Assembly (NCBI GenBank): GCA_031551145.1
Contig: JAVBNZ010000014.1
Span: 1 to 20,282, forward strand
Direction of reading: 5' to 3'
DNA length: 20,282 nt
DNA from: WRKB01 sp031551145
GTDB lineage: Bacteria > Desulfobacterota > Desulfovibrionia > Desulfovibrionales > Desulfovibrionaceae
Both the position numbers and the translations under genes were made by a program. Position 1 is the stretch's first letter. Each line of letters starts with the position of its first letter. The notes beneath the pieces are model-generated. The model was not told where the DNA came from and did no database searches. It saw only the letters and a program-made list of their open reading frames with translations. Shown here one piece after another: positions 7,276 through 14,282 of this stretch.

Positions 7276-8439
7276 TTATAAAGCATGTGAAGGGGTCGGA
7301 AGGCTCTCTTTTTTCTTTTTGCGGCCGAGGAGGAAAGGAAACCACCGGTTGATGCAAAGAACCACCGGAACGCAGGCCAGGATGACGGCGGCGGTCAGCA
7401 GAAGGGTGCAGGGAAAGGAAGAACGCAGAGCATCGACGGAGATTCCACTGAGGAGTTCGGCGCAGCGGAGGACGATGCGCTTGATGGGCTCGTGGATGCA
7501 GATGATGACGAGCGACCAGCGCCCCAGAGTGCGCAACAGGGAGACGGGGAAAAGCATGGACAAAGACACGGCGGCGACGATTCCGACAGCGGTCGCCGGG
7601 TAAAACCAGGGAAGCGCCGGCAGGAGGAGCTGGGCCGGATTCATGATATACGCGCGATCAAAGAAGACGGCCGCGAAACAGAGAGCCAGCCCCGCGCAGG
7701 CCACGACAATCAGGCGCAGGCGATCGCGCGTGTTTTCGGCCTCGCCGGCGACGGCCGGGGTTGCCCCGAACACGACGCCGACGGCGTAAAAGGGAAGGAG
7801 GAGCAGGGCCGTATCAAGCATCCAGGGCAGGCGAAAAGACAGTTGCCAGGAGGAAGGGAAGGGCGCGATGCCGCTCAGCGCCAAGCCGCCTGTTGAAAGC
7901 AGAATCACCGCACAGGCCCGCAGCGGCGTGGAGGCGATGCCCTTTCTGATGCCGTGATACAACACGTCCACCACAAAGAGGCACGGCAAAAACCACAGCA
8001 CGGAATTGAAGTCGTAGCCGTCGCCCGCGGCGTAGAAGATGTTGAGGAAAGCGTCCCGCACGCTGATTCCCGGCGGGCGGAAATGCCGTTCAAGCAGGGC
8101 CCAGTACAGGAAGCTCAACGTTGTGAAGACGAAATAGGGGATCACCAGCGAACTGACGCGCCGGCGCAGAAAGCCTTCCTGCCGCGAAAAATTCAGGGCC
8201 ACACCGGAAAGGAAGAAAAAAAACGGCAGGGTGAAGATGATCAGGGCCTGGAACGGGAAAAATCCCGCCACATGACGCCAGACAACGATAATCACCCCGA
8301 TGCCCTTGGCCGCGTCCAGCCACTGCAAACGTTTCGTTCCGGCCGCCTGCGGCATTGTGCGCATCATGATCTTCTTCGGAATATTTGAGATTGTGCTTGG
8401 GCGGGTCGGCGCGGAGCGTTCGGCCTTTCCGGGCATCAA
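7276..8439 (-). CDS. acyltransferase-3 family integral membrane protein
   Basis: This 387-aa polytopic membrane protein has about ten hydrophobic helices. The N-terminal signature of the acyltransferase-3 / fucose O-acetylase-like family is clear: WLDAAKGIGVIIVVWRHVAGFF, with the family's conserved His in the first helix, followed by the FTLPFFFFLSGVAL segment. Such proteins transfer acetyl or other acyl groups to sugars or lipids at the inner membrane, usually in O-antigen, exopolysaccharide or osmoregulated glucan modification. The start is uncertain: ATG at 8439 gives the longest product, while ATG at 8367 (MMRTMPQ...) begins closer to the conserved domain, and neither has a strong ribosome-binding site. 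It follows mqnA by 35 bp and precedes the DUF4412-like gene by 14 bp. The acyl acceptor is unknown, and no other surface-sugar genes are nearby. Confidence 0.82.
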   Translation of the reverse strand: MMPGKAERSAPTRPSTISNIPKKIMMRTMPQAAGTKRLQWLDAAKGIGVIIVVWRHVAGFFPFQALIIFTLPFFFFLSGVALNFSRQEGFLRRRVSSLVIPYFVFTTLSFLYWALLERHFRPPGISVRDAFLNIFYAAGDGYDFNSVLWFLPCLFVVDVLYHGIRKGIASTPLRACAVILLSTGGLALSGIAPFPSSWQLSFRLPWMLDTALLLLPFYAVGVVFGATPAVAGEAENTRDRLRLIVVACAGLALCFAAVFFDRAYIMNPAQLLLPALPWFYPATAVGIVAAVSLSMLFPVSLLRTLGRWSLVIICIHEPIKRIVLRCAELLSGISVDALRSSFPCTLLLTAAVILACVPVVLCINRWFPFLLGRKKKKESLPTPSHAL

Positions 8440-8474
8440 CGTCCCGCCGGCGCGGGCGGAAGGCGAAAAGGTCC

Positions 8475-9320
8475 CTACCCGTAAAATTCCAGGTCCGGCA
8501 CGGCGGGCAGAAGCCCGGCCTCGTGCAGGCGGGCGTAGAAGAGTTTTAAGCCTTCCAGCTCGCGCTCGCCCATGTGATAGACGAGGCCGTTGTAATAACG
8601 GATCAGCTCTTCCCGCGTCAAGGGACAGCCGCGTCCGGTCAGATCGAGCACGGCGTCCATGTGGCTTAAGCCCCAGTCTCTGCCGGCCTGAAGCAGCTTT
8701 GCAGGATTGGAGCGGAAGATGCCGCGCTTCGCCGCGTCCCGGCTGATGAACCAGAGCCCGAAAATAAAAGGCAGGCCCGTCCAGGCACGCCAGGCCTCGC
8801 CGAGATCGAGACGATGGGGATAGTCCGGCCGGTTGCGCAGGCGCAGGGCTTCGTCGCCTATGGCGAGAAAGGCGACCGGCGGGTCGGGGTCGAGCAGGCG
8901 GGCGCTGACGAGCCCGGTCGTAAATTCGGCGCGAACGCCGAGCCGGCCGAGCAGCAGGCGCAGCAGGGCCACCGAAGTATGGCTTTCACCGCTGATGCAG
9001 ATGTCGCGGCCGTCAAGTTCCTCCGGCGGCAGCTTGGAAAGCAGCAGCACGCTCATCACCGGCCCGTTGGAGCCGATGGCCATGTCGGGCACGAGCAGAT
9101 AACGCTCGGGCCTGCGGGCGTATTCGATGCAGGAGCCGGAGGAAAGGTGAAGCTCGCCGCGCTCCATCATGTCGTTGAGCAGGGCCGGCGGTGCCGCGAC
9201 GATTTCAAATTCGTGGGGAATGATGCCCGCTTCAAGCGGATAATAGATCGGCAGAACGTTGAGGTAGCCGATGCGGCCCATGCGGATTTGGGGGCGATCC
9301 TGGGGGCGGGGAGCGGACAT
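8475..9320 (-). CDS. mqnA: chorismate dehydratase MqnA (menaquinone, futalosine pathway)
   Basis: This 281-aa protein belongs to the MqnA/MqnD periplasmic-binding-protein-like fold. IGYLNVLPIYYPLE near the N-terminus and LHLSSGSCIEYARRPERYLLVPDMAIGSNGPVMSVLLLSK fit MqnA, which dehydrates chorismate to 3-enolpyruvylbenzoate, the first step of the futalosine route to menaquinone. MqnD would instead begin with a SPCPND-type motif. The start is not settled: the ATG at 9320 lies only 13 bp beyond the U-tract of the hmc terminator and has no ribosome-binding site, while the in-frame ATG at 9281 (MGRIGYLNVLP) begins just before the conserved domain. Menaquinone is the expected electron acceptor for the Hmc complex encoded upstream, which gives the neighbourhood a common theme. 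Confidence 0.88.
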   Translation of the reverse strand: MSAPRPQDRPQIRMGRIGYLNVLPIYYPLEAGIIPHEFEIVAAPPALLNDMMERGELHLSSGSCIEYARRPERYLLVPDMAIGSNGPVMSVLLLSKLPPEELDGRDICISGESHTSVALLRLLLGRLGVRAEFTTGLVSARLLDPDPPVAFLAIGDEALRLRNRPDYPHRLDLGEAWRAWTGLPFIFGLWFISRDAAKRGIFRSNPAKLLQAGRDWGLSHMDAVLDLTGRGCPLTREELIRYYNGLVYHMGERELEGLKLFYARLHEAGLLPAVPDLEFYG

Positions 9321-9333
9321 GCGCGCGGTCCGG

Positions 9334-9368
9334 AAAAAGGCCCGGCGGCGCGATACCGCCGGGCCTTT
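9334..9368 (-). terminator. strong Rho-independent terminator of the hmc operon
   Basis: A perfect 13-bp stem (AAAGGCCCGGCGG at 9336-9348 paired with CCGCCGGGCCTTT at 9356-9368, loop of 7) ends in a run of five T on the minus strand. It lies 5 bp after the hmcD stop codon and just before mqnA, so the two transcription units are formally separated. Confidence 0.85.
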
Positions 9369-9373
9369 CGGAT

Positions 9374-9514
9374 TTAGTGTTTGTTTTTGTCGTTTTTGTC
9401 GCGCCCGTTAAGGACGTGGAACCAGCACACGAAAAGCACCAGGGTGATGCCCATGAGAATATAGGCCTGGTTCTTCGTGAAGAGCATTATCGAATAGTAG
9501 TTGGGGAATTCCAT
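9374..9514 (-). CDS. hmcD: HmcD-like small membrane subunit
   Basis: This 46-aa protein reads MEFPNYYSIMLFTKNQAYIL, then a single membrane helix (GITLVLFVCWFHVL) and a hydrophilic tail rich in Lys, Asp and Asn. Its size, one helix and position directly after hmcC match HmcD of Desulfovibrio Hmc complexes, a small subunit of unknown precise role. A GGAGG site precedes the ATG. The gap to hmcC is 12 bp. No hmcE or hmcF follows; the operon terminator begins 5 bp after its stop. Confidence 0.8.
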   Translation of the reverse strand: MEFPNYYSIMLFTKNQAYILMGITLVLFVCWFHVLNGRDKNDKNKH

Positions 9515-9526
9515 ATATCCTCCGGC

Positions 9527-10738
9527 CTAGTGGGCTTCCTTGTAGCTCGGATGTTCGTAGAGAACCGGCATGTTCCAGGTGATGAAGCGGTAGACGGTCA
9601 CGATGAGCGTCACCACGAAAATGGAAATGCAGAATTCCCAGATGGAGGGGAAATAACGCTCCGCCGAAGGCAGCTGCCAGTGGAAGGCCACCAGGCAGAT
9701 GTTGAAGCGGCTGAGCACGATGCCGAGCACCGCGAAAACCGAGCCCACGCGCATGATCTTCACGCTCTGCATACGGGAGCCGAAGGCGTAGATGAGGGCC
9801 GGCAGGGCGATGCCGCCGAATATTTCCACCATGAACCAGGTGCCGTAGCCGGTGGACAGATAGGCCCAGTTGTTGCTCATGGCCACGTCCATAACGCGGA
9901 TCATGAACAGGCCGAGCAGTATCCAGGCCGCCGCCTTGCCGAAGGAGAGGACGACGTCGTCCGCTTCGTCGAGATGCGTCTTGTCCATTTTGTGGTGCAG
10001 GCCCGCGTGGGCGAACATGCCTTCGAAGATGACCATGGAAGCGCCCGCCACCATGGAAGAGATGAAGAAGAAGACCGGAATGAAGGGAGAATACCACAGC
10101 GGATGCACCTTGCCGGGAGCGATGAGGAAGAGCGCGCCGAGCGAGGATTGATGCATGGTGGACAGGCACACGCCCAGAATGGTCAGGGGCAGCGTGCACT
10201 TGACCACAACCCTGCGGATGGCGTTCCAGGGAATCTTCCTGAGGAAGCCCAGCCTGGGGTAAGGGTTGTCGTTGAGCCACTCCATGGCGGCCGGCGAGAA
10301 CTCCACGAAGAGCACGGTCACGTAGCAGGCCACGCAAAGACCGACTTCGTAGAGCACGGAGGTGGTGCCGGGAGACCAGAAGAGCGGATAGGGCAGGCGC
10401 AGCGGATGCCCCAGGTCGTACAGCAGCGCGATGACCACAAAGAAGTAGCCGAGGAAGGCCGTGAGAATGGCCGGCCGCACGGCGGAGTGGAAGCGCTTGA
10501 TGCCGAAGATATAACAGGCCGAGGAGGTGAAATAGCCCCCGGCCGCGAGGCACACGCCGCAAAGCAGGTCAAAGGAGATCCACATGCCCCAGGGGAAGTT
10601 GTCGTCCAGGTTGGTGACCGAGCCGATGCCCTGCGTGAAGCGGATGATGGTGATGATGAAGCCCACGCCGAGGATGACGGCGGTAATGATGTTTCCGGGG
10701 GTGACCCACTGGAATTTTACTTCATGTTGCGCGCTCAT
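9527..10738 (-). CDS. hmcC: HmcC, NrfD-like integral membrane subunit of the Hmc complex
   Basis: This 403-aa polytopic membrane protein of the NrfD/PsrC family has about ten helices. Typical family segments are visible, such as NFPWGMWISFDLLCGVCLAAGGY, YDLGHPLRLPYPLFW and SSLGALFLIAP. NrfD-like subunits interact with menaquinone in the membrane and carry no haem or cluster, so this is the likely site where electrons from HmcA and HmcB enter or leave the quinone pool. The start has a GAGGAGG site upstream, and the gene follows hmcB with only 2 bp between stop and start, so translation is probably coupled. Length and order (A-B-C-D) agree with Hmc of Desulfovibrio. Confidence 0.92.
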   Translation of the reverse strand: MSAQHEVKFQWVTPGNIITAVILGVGFIITIIRFTQGIGSVTNLDDNFPWGMWISFDLLCGVCLAAGGYFTSSACYIFGIKRFHSAVRPAILTAFLGYFFVVIALLYDLGHPLRLPYPLFWSPGTTSVLYEVGLCVACYVTVLFVEFSPAAMEWLNDNPYPRLGFLRKIPWNAIRRVVVKCTLPLTILGVCLSTMHQSSLGALFLIAPGKVHPLWYSPFIPVFFFISSMVAGASMVIFEGMFAHAGLHHKMDKTHLDEADDVVLSFGKAAAWILLGLFMIRVMDVAMSNNWAYLSTGYGTWFMVEIFGGIALPALIYAFGSRMQSVKIMRVGSVFAVLGIVLSRFNICLVAFHWQLPSAERYFPSIWEFCISIFVVTLIVTVYRFITWNMPVLYEHPSYKEAH

Positions 10739-10740
10739 AA

Positions 10741-11685
10741 TCAGGCCTCCTCTTTCCCGGACTTGTCGGCGGCAAGCGCGTGCTTCGCCGCTTCCTCGGC
10801 CTCTTCGCGGGCGACTTTTTCACGCTTTTTGGAAATCATGTACGCGCCGCCCAAAAGCACCGGCCAGATGCCGATGACCATGGGCACCGCGCCCAGAGCG
10901 CCGGCGGTGAGTTCGGCGTAGGGTCTGTTGACGACGTCCTCGTCCAGCCCCACCTGCGCGAAGGCCGCGCCGGAGATATACATCCAGTTCGTGCCCCCGG
11001 CCTCGTATTCGCCGTAGACGTGGTTTTTATACACGTCGGGCTGCGCTGTGATGCGTTTTCTGGCCAGCAGCAACAGGTCGGCACGCTTGCCGATGGTCAG
11101 CGCATCCATGGGGCAGGCCGCCACGCAGCCGGGCAGTTTGCCCTCCTTGAGGCGCGGCAGGCAGAGCGTGCACTTGAGCACATAGGGGTGAAAGGCTTCA
11201 TAGTACTGGAAGCCCGGGATGTTGAAGGGGCAGGCGATCATGCAATAGCGGCAGCCCACGCACAGATCCTTGTCGTAGGTCACCGCGCCGGAAGCGTCCT
11301 TCTGGAAGGCCTTCACGAAGCAGGCGGCGGCACAGGCGGGATCCAGGCAGTGGTTGCACTGGGTTTTGCAAAACACATCCTTGCCGTCGACCTTGTACTT
11401 GTTGACGACCGTCCAGGCGTCGGCGGTGGTGCGCCGCTTCTTGTCCAGCACGGAAAGGTCGTCAAAGGGCCGTTTGGGCATGGGCAGGTTGTTGACTTGC
11501 TGACATCCGGCCTCGCACCTGCGGCAGCCTATGCAGCGCGTGGTGTCATGCAGCACGGAGAAGCTGTCGGGATAGGTGGAGAACTTGGCGCCGACTCCTG
11601 CCGCCTGGGCCTCGGAAAGGGTTCCGACGGCCGTGGAGGCAAGGCCCGCACTTCCCATGAGCTTAAGGAATTTTCTGCGGTTCAT
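10741..11685 (-). CDS. hmcB: HmcB, four-cluster iron-sulfur subunit with Tat-like leader
   Basis: This 314-aa ferredoxin-like protein has four cysteine groups: CIGCRRCEAGC (51-61), CKTQCNHCLDPACAAAC, CVGCRYCMIAC and CTLCLPRLKEGKLPGCVAAC, enough for four [4Fe-4S] clusters. It begins MNRRKFLKLMGSAGLASTAVG, a twin-arginine export motif with a hydrophobic core and an AQA cleavage site. A C-terminal membrane helix (LGAVPMVIGIWPVLLGGAYMI) and a charged tail would anchor it. This placement argues for clusters on the periplasmic side, between the cytochrome HmcA and the quinone-interacting HmcC. The start is supported by GGGGGAG upstream. The gene follows hmcA by 15 bp and is nearly fused to hmcC. 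Confidence 0.93.
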   Translation of the reverse strand: MNRRKFLKLMGSAGLASTAVGTLSEAQAAGVGAKFSTYPDSFSVLHDTTRCIGCRRCEAGCQQVNNLPMPKRPFDDLSVLDKKRRTTADAWTVVNKYKVDGKDVFCKTQCNHCLDPACAAACFVKAFQKDASGAVTYDKDLCVGCRYCMIACPFNIPGFQYYEAFHPYVLKCTLCLPRLKEGKLPGCVAACPMDALTIGKRADLLLLARKRITAQPDVYKNHVYGEYEAGGTNWMYISGAAFAQVGLDEDVVNRPYAELTAGALGAVPMVIGIWPVLLGGAYMISKKREKVAREEAEEAAKHALAADKSGKEEA

Positions 11686-11700
11686 AGTGCTCTCCCCCGC

Positions 11701-13305
11701 CTATTTCTTGGCCTGCGCATGGCAGGCGGTACAATCGGTTTTCGCCACGGGTTCCACCTGCATCCGCTCATGGCAGCCCATACACAGAAGATGGTAGGCG
11801 GCCTTGAGAGTGGGACGGTTGGGGAACTTCATGTCTATCGATTTGCTGTGGCAACTTGAGCACTTGGGCGGATTCATCGACGGCGGGCTGTTGTGGTGGC
11901 AGCCGCCGCAGAGCGTGGCCTGACTCGTGTGGAAGGCCGCTGCGAGCTTGTCGCCTTCCATCCCGCCCATGATGTACATTTCGATATGGGCCTTGTGGTT
12001 GAACTCGTTGGCGTCATATTCGTTCTTCAGCGCGCCTATGGACACAACATCGGGCACGTTGGAGAGATCGGGCGCCTGCGCTTCGGGCTGCGCGGCCTTG
12101 GCGGCCTCGCCCAGGCGGGCCTTGTCGGCCTTGCCGAGCTTGCCCTTGACGCCGGCGGCGAAGTCCTTGTCGTCCGGGGCCAGCGTGCTGCTGTGGCACA
12201 CATTGCAATAGTCCTTGCCGCGCACGGGCTTGACGAAGCCGTGGCAGCCGGCGCATTCGGGCGCCTTCAGGCGCTCGGTGTGGCAGCCCACGCAGGAACG
12301 CTTGGAGTCCTCGGCGTGCATGGCCCGGTCGAGATTGACGTTGTAGCCGGCCTGGCTGCCTTCGGCGGTGTGGCAGGTCGTGCAGGAGCCGATGCGCACA
12401 TGGTGGCAGGTGCGGCAGCCGGGAATTTTGCCTTCGTGCGTCTTGTGGTCGAAAAGCACGGGCTTCATGGCGGCGTTGGGCGTGCCGGCCTTTTCGGACA
12501 CGGGGAACATAAGGGTGGCGTCGGGCTGGCCGCGCATGAGCCTGGGCACGCCCTTGGTCTGGGCCTGGGCCTTCAGGGCTTCGGCGGAATGGCAGCCGGC
12601 GCACTCAAGCGGAGCGGCCTTGGCCTTGCCCTGCACGCCGCGGTGGCAGCTTATGCAGAAGTTGTGGCCCACTTCGCTGTACCAGGGACGTATGCCCTTA
12701 CCTTCCGAATGGCACACGCGGCAGGAGTCTTCCTTGCCCGGTGCGGCCGTGTGGTGGCACAGCACGCAGTTGCGCTCGCTGCCCTTGGCTTTGACGAGCG
12801 GAGACTGCACGTGCTTGTCGTGCATGGCGGCCCCGTAGGCGAAAGGCTGCCGGGCGGCAACGTAGCGCCCGGCCGGATCGTGACATCGCTTGCACTCGCC
12901 CTCTATCGGGCCGGTCTTCTTGCCGCCCGCTTTCTTGACGGCGGTGTGACAGCCGATGCAGTTGGTGTGGTAGAGCAGTTTGAGACTGTCGGCGTCTTTG
13001 TCCTCAAGGCGCATGAATTTGGTCGACATTTTGCCGGCCTTGTCGGACATGTGGCAGGTTGTACAGTCTTTGCCCTGCGCAGCGAGAGCCTTGGTGTGGA
13101 GATCATGCTGGAAAACGGCCTTGTAGTTTTCCAGCGCGCGGAAGCGGGCAACGGAGTCGATATGAATGATATCGGCACCCCGCACGGTTTCGGCCGCGTT
13201 TTTTTCGGCGGCGGCCCAAGAAACACTGCCCATAGCGCTGAACATCACCACGGCAACCGCCACCAACACGCCGGCCCGGTACAATAGTGTTTTCCCGTTC
13301 CTCAT
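11701..13305 (-). CDS. hmcA: HmcA, 16-haem high-molecular-weight cytochrome c
   Basis: This 534-aa periplasmic cytochrome starts with a Sec signal peptide (MRNGKTLLYRAGVLVAVAVV, cut near SWAA). I count exactly 16 CXXCH haem-binding sites, from CTTCH to CTACH, the number known for HmcA, which is about 545 aa in D. vulgaris. In the family, HmcA receives electrons from periplasmic hydrogenases through the type I cytochrome c3 and passes them to the membrane subunits. The longer open frame to 13446 is not used: the ATG at 13305 has GGAAGGA upstream and gives the signal peptide. It is the first gene of hmcABCD. A lysine- and alanine-rich linker between the 12th and 13th haem sites separates the C-terminal tetrahaem-like part. 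Confidence 0.96.
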   Translation of the reverse strand: MRNGKTLLYRAGVLVAVAVVMFSAMGSVSWAAAEKNAAETVRGADIIHIDSVARFRALENYKAVFQHDLHTKALAAQGKDCTTCHMSDKAGKMSTKFMRLEDKDADSLKLLYHTNCIGCHTAVKKAGGKKTGPIEGECKRCHDPAGRYVAARQPFAYGAAMHDKHVQSPLVKAKGSERNCVLCHHTAAPGKEDSCRVCHSEGKGIRPWYSEVGHNFCISCHRGVQGKAKAAPLECAGCHSAEALKAQAQTKGVPRLMRGQPDATLMFPVSEKAGTPNAAMKPVLFDHKTHEGKIPGCRTCHHVRIGSCTTCHTAEGSQAGYNVNLDRAMHAEDSKRSCVGCHTERLKAPECAGCHGFVKPVRGKDYCNVCHSSTLAPDDKDFAAGVKGKLGKADKARLGEAAKAAQPEAQAPDLSNVPDVVSIGALKNEYDANEFNHKAHIEMYIMGGMEGDKLAAAFHTSQATLCGGCHHNSPPSMNPPKCSSCHSKSIDMKFPNRPTLKAAYHLLCMGCHERMQVEPVAKTDCTACHAQAKK

Positions 13306-13655
13306 TGTGGCAATCCTTCCATTGGAGAGCGATGAACAAATAAGCCCCTGACGCCGACAGGCCGGACCGAAGAAACCCCGCCCCGGAGCGCGGAGTTTGT
13401 TGCGGCAGGCCCCTGAAGTCTCCCCACAAACGGTCTGGAGACACATCGCTCCCCAAATCGCTGGTGCGGTATTTCACAAGTGGTTACCCCAGGAAAGAAG
13501 CCGCGTCAAGGGGGAACGGCGCTTACGGCCGGGAGTTTGTGGGGGCGGCGGACGGGGATTGCGGGGATTTTTGCGAAAAAAAAACAGCATTCCGACTTCT
13601 ACGTAAAAAATGCGGCCCGCGGGCGGTAAAAGCGGTCTCTCTGCCGCATCCCACC
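13306..13655. other. intergenic region upstream of hmcA and hicA
   Basis: About 350 bp lie between divergent hmcA and the hicAB promoter. There is no credible gene. It must hold the hmc promoter, but no consensus -35/-10 or -24/-12 pair stands out on the minus strand; TTGACG (13508-13503) with a poor TAACCA partner is the best seen. An imperfect hairpin at 13373-13398 would lie in the hmc leader. A GCCCGCGGGC palindrome and A-tracts occur at about 13570-13625. Confidence 0.6.
13462..13479 (-). promoter_or_regulatory. possible Rex-like redox operator half-site upstream of hmcA
   Basis: Minus-strand TTGTGAAATACCGCACCA keeps the full left half of the Rex site (TTGTGAA-N4-TTCACAA) but only four of seven bases of the right half. 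It lies about 160 bp upstream of hmcA. It may be a degenerate NADH-responsive Rex site or chance. Confidence 0.25.
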
Positions 13656-13683
13656 TTGACATGACATCATAATATGATATTAT
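13656..13683 (+). promoter_or_regulatory. sigma-70 promoter of hicAB
   Basis: TTGACA (13656-13661, full consensus) is followed after 16 bp by TATTAT (13678-13683, one mismatch). The predicted transcription start, 6-9 bp further on, falls at about 13690, the GTG start codon of hicA itself, so the transcript may be leaderless or nearly so. Confidence 0.7.
13669..13683. promoter_or_regulatory. inverted-repeat operator within the hicAB promoter
   Basis: ATAATAT-g-ATATTAT is a perfect 7-bp inverted repeat around one central base, covering the end of the spacer and the whole -10 box. HicB proteins with a ribbon-helix-helix domain repress their own operons, so this is the expected place and form of its operator. 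Confidence 0.6.
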
Positions 13684-13689
13684 TTTCAT

Positions 13690-13944
13690 GTGAAAGCCAA
13701 ATACGAAAACACGTTGCGCAGCCTTTTTCAGCACCCGGCAAGCGGCTCAATACGATGGGCGGATATTGAGGCGCTTTTCAAGGCACTCGGCGCGGAAATA
13801 TCCGAGGCGGAAGGCTCGCGTGTATGCGTTCGGCTTTTCGGAGACCGCAGGGTGTTTCACCGGCCGCACCCTTCCCCGGATACGGACAAGGGAGCTGTGG
13901 CAAGCGTCCGCAAATGGCTGGAAGCTAATGGAGTAAAGCCATGA
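13690..13944 (+). CDS. hicA: HicA family toxin
   Basis: This 84-aa protein resembles HicA mRNA interferases (double-stranded-RNA-binding-like fold). The motif IRWADIEALFKALGAEISEAEGSRVCVRL is followed by VFHRPHPSPDTDKGAVASVRKWLEANGV. In the best-known HicA proteins the catalytic His follows GS (as GSHH); here that position is Arg44, as in the subgroup with a conserved HRPHP, where His57 or His60 may serve instead. The only workable start is GTG at 13690, since the overlapping ATG at 13688 is followed at once by a stop. No ribosome-binding site is present. The gene overlaps hicB by 4 bp (ATGA), so the two are translationally coupled. Confidence 0.85.
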   Translation: MKAKYENTLRSLFQHPASGSIRWADIEALFKALGAEISEAEGSRVCVRLFGDRRVFHRPHPSPDTDKGAVASVRKWLEANGVKP

Positions 13945-14276
13945 AGAACGTTATGGAATTTCCCGGCGGATACAAGGCCGTAATCGCGTATGATCCGGAA
14001 ATCGACATGTTTCGGGGCGAATTCATCGGACTGAACGGCAGCGCCGACTTTTACGCCAAGGATACTGAGGGATTGAAGCGTGAAGGTCAAATCTCTCTGG
14101 GTGTGCTGCTGCGCATGTGCGAAGAAGACGGCGTTCCGCCCAAAAAAGCGCAGGGCAAATTCGCCCTGCGCCTGGATCCGGATACGTATCATGAGGCGAG
14201 CGTCGCGGCGGCCGCGCACGGCCGGAGCCTGAACCAGTGGATCGCCCAGGCTGTGCGCGAGGCAGCGAGGGAGTGA
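13941..14276 (+). CDS. hicB: HicB family antitoxin with ribbon-helix-helix domain
   Basis: This 111-aa protein has an N-terminal HicB domain of degenerate RNase-H-like fold (MEFPGGYKAVIAYDPEIDMFRGEFIGLNGSADFYAKD...LKREGQISLGVLLRMCEEDG). A C-terminal ribbon-helix-helix DNA-binding segment follows (FALRLDPDTYHEASVAAAAHGRSLNQWIAQAV). It should bind and neutralise HicA and, through the C-terminus, repress the operon at the palindrome in the promoter. It starts inside the hicA stop codon and ends 6 bp before the stop of the convergent unknown gene, a very tight junction. Confidence 0.9.
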   Translation: MKNVMEFPGGYKAVIAYDPEIDMFRGEFIGLNGSADFYAKDTEGLKREGQISLGVLLRMCEEDGVPPKKAQGKFALRLDPDTYHEASVAAAAHGRSLNQWIAQAVREAARE

Positions 14277-14282
14277 GTTTGT

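Noticed and set aside
11893..13287. Plus-strand open frame opposite hmcA
   Set aside because: Its Gly/Ala/Val repeats come from reverse reading of haem motifs; hmcA on the minus strand has all 16 CXXCH sites.
9374..13305. Nine-haem (Nhc) rather than Hmc identity of the cytochrome operon
   Set aside because: HmcA here has 16 CXXCH motifs and about 534 residues, matching Hmc and not the nine-haem protein.
13373..13398. Hairpin in the hmc leader as an attenuator
   Set aside because: The stem has a mismatch and is short, with no T-run or alternative pairing strong enough to call it regulatory.
13614..13624. GCCCGCGGGC palindrome with a nearby A/T run as a minus-strand terminator
   Set aside because: No minus-strand gene lies upstream to terminate, and the T-run is offset from the stem.
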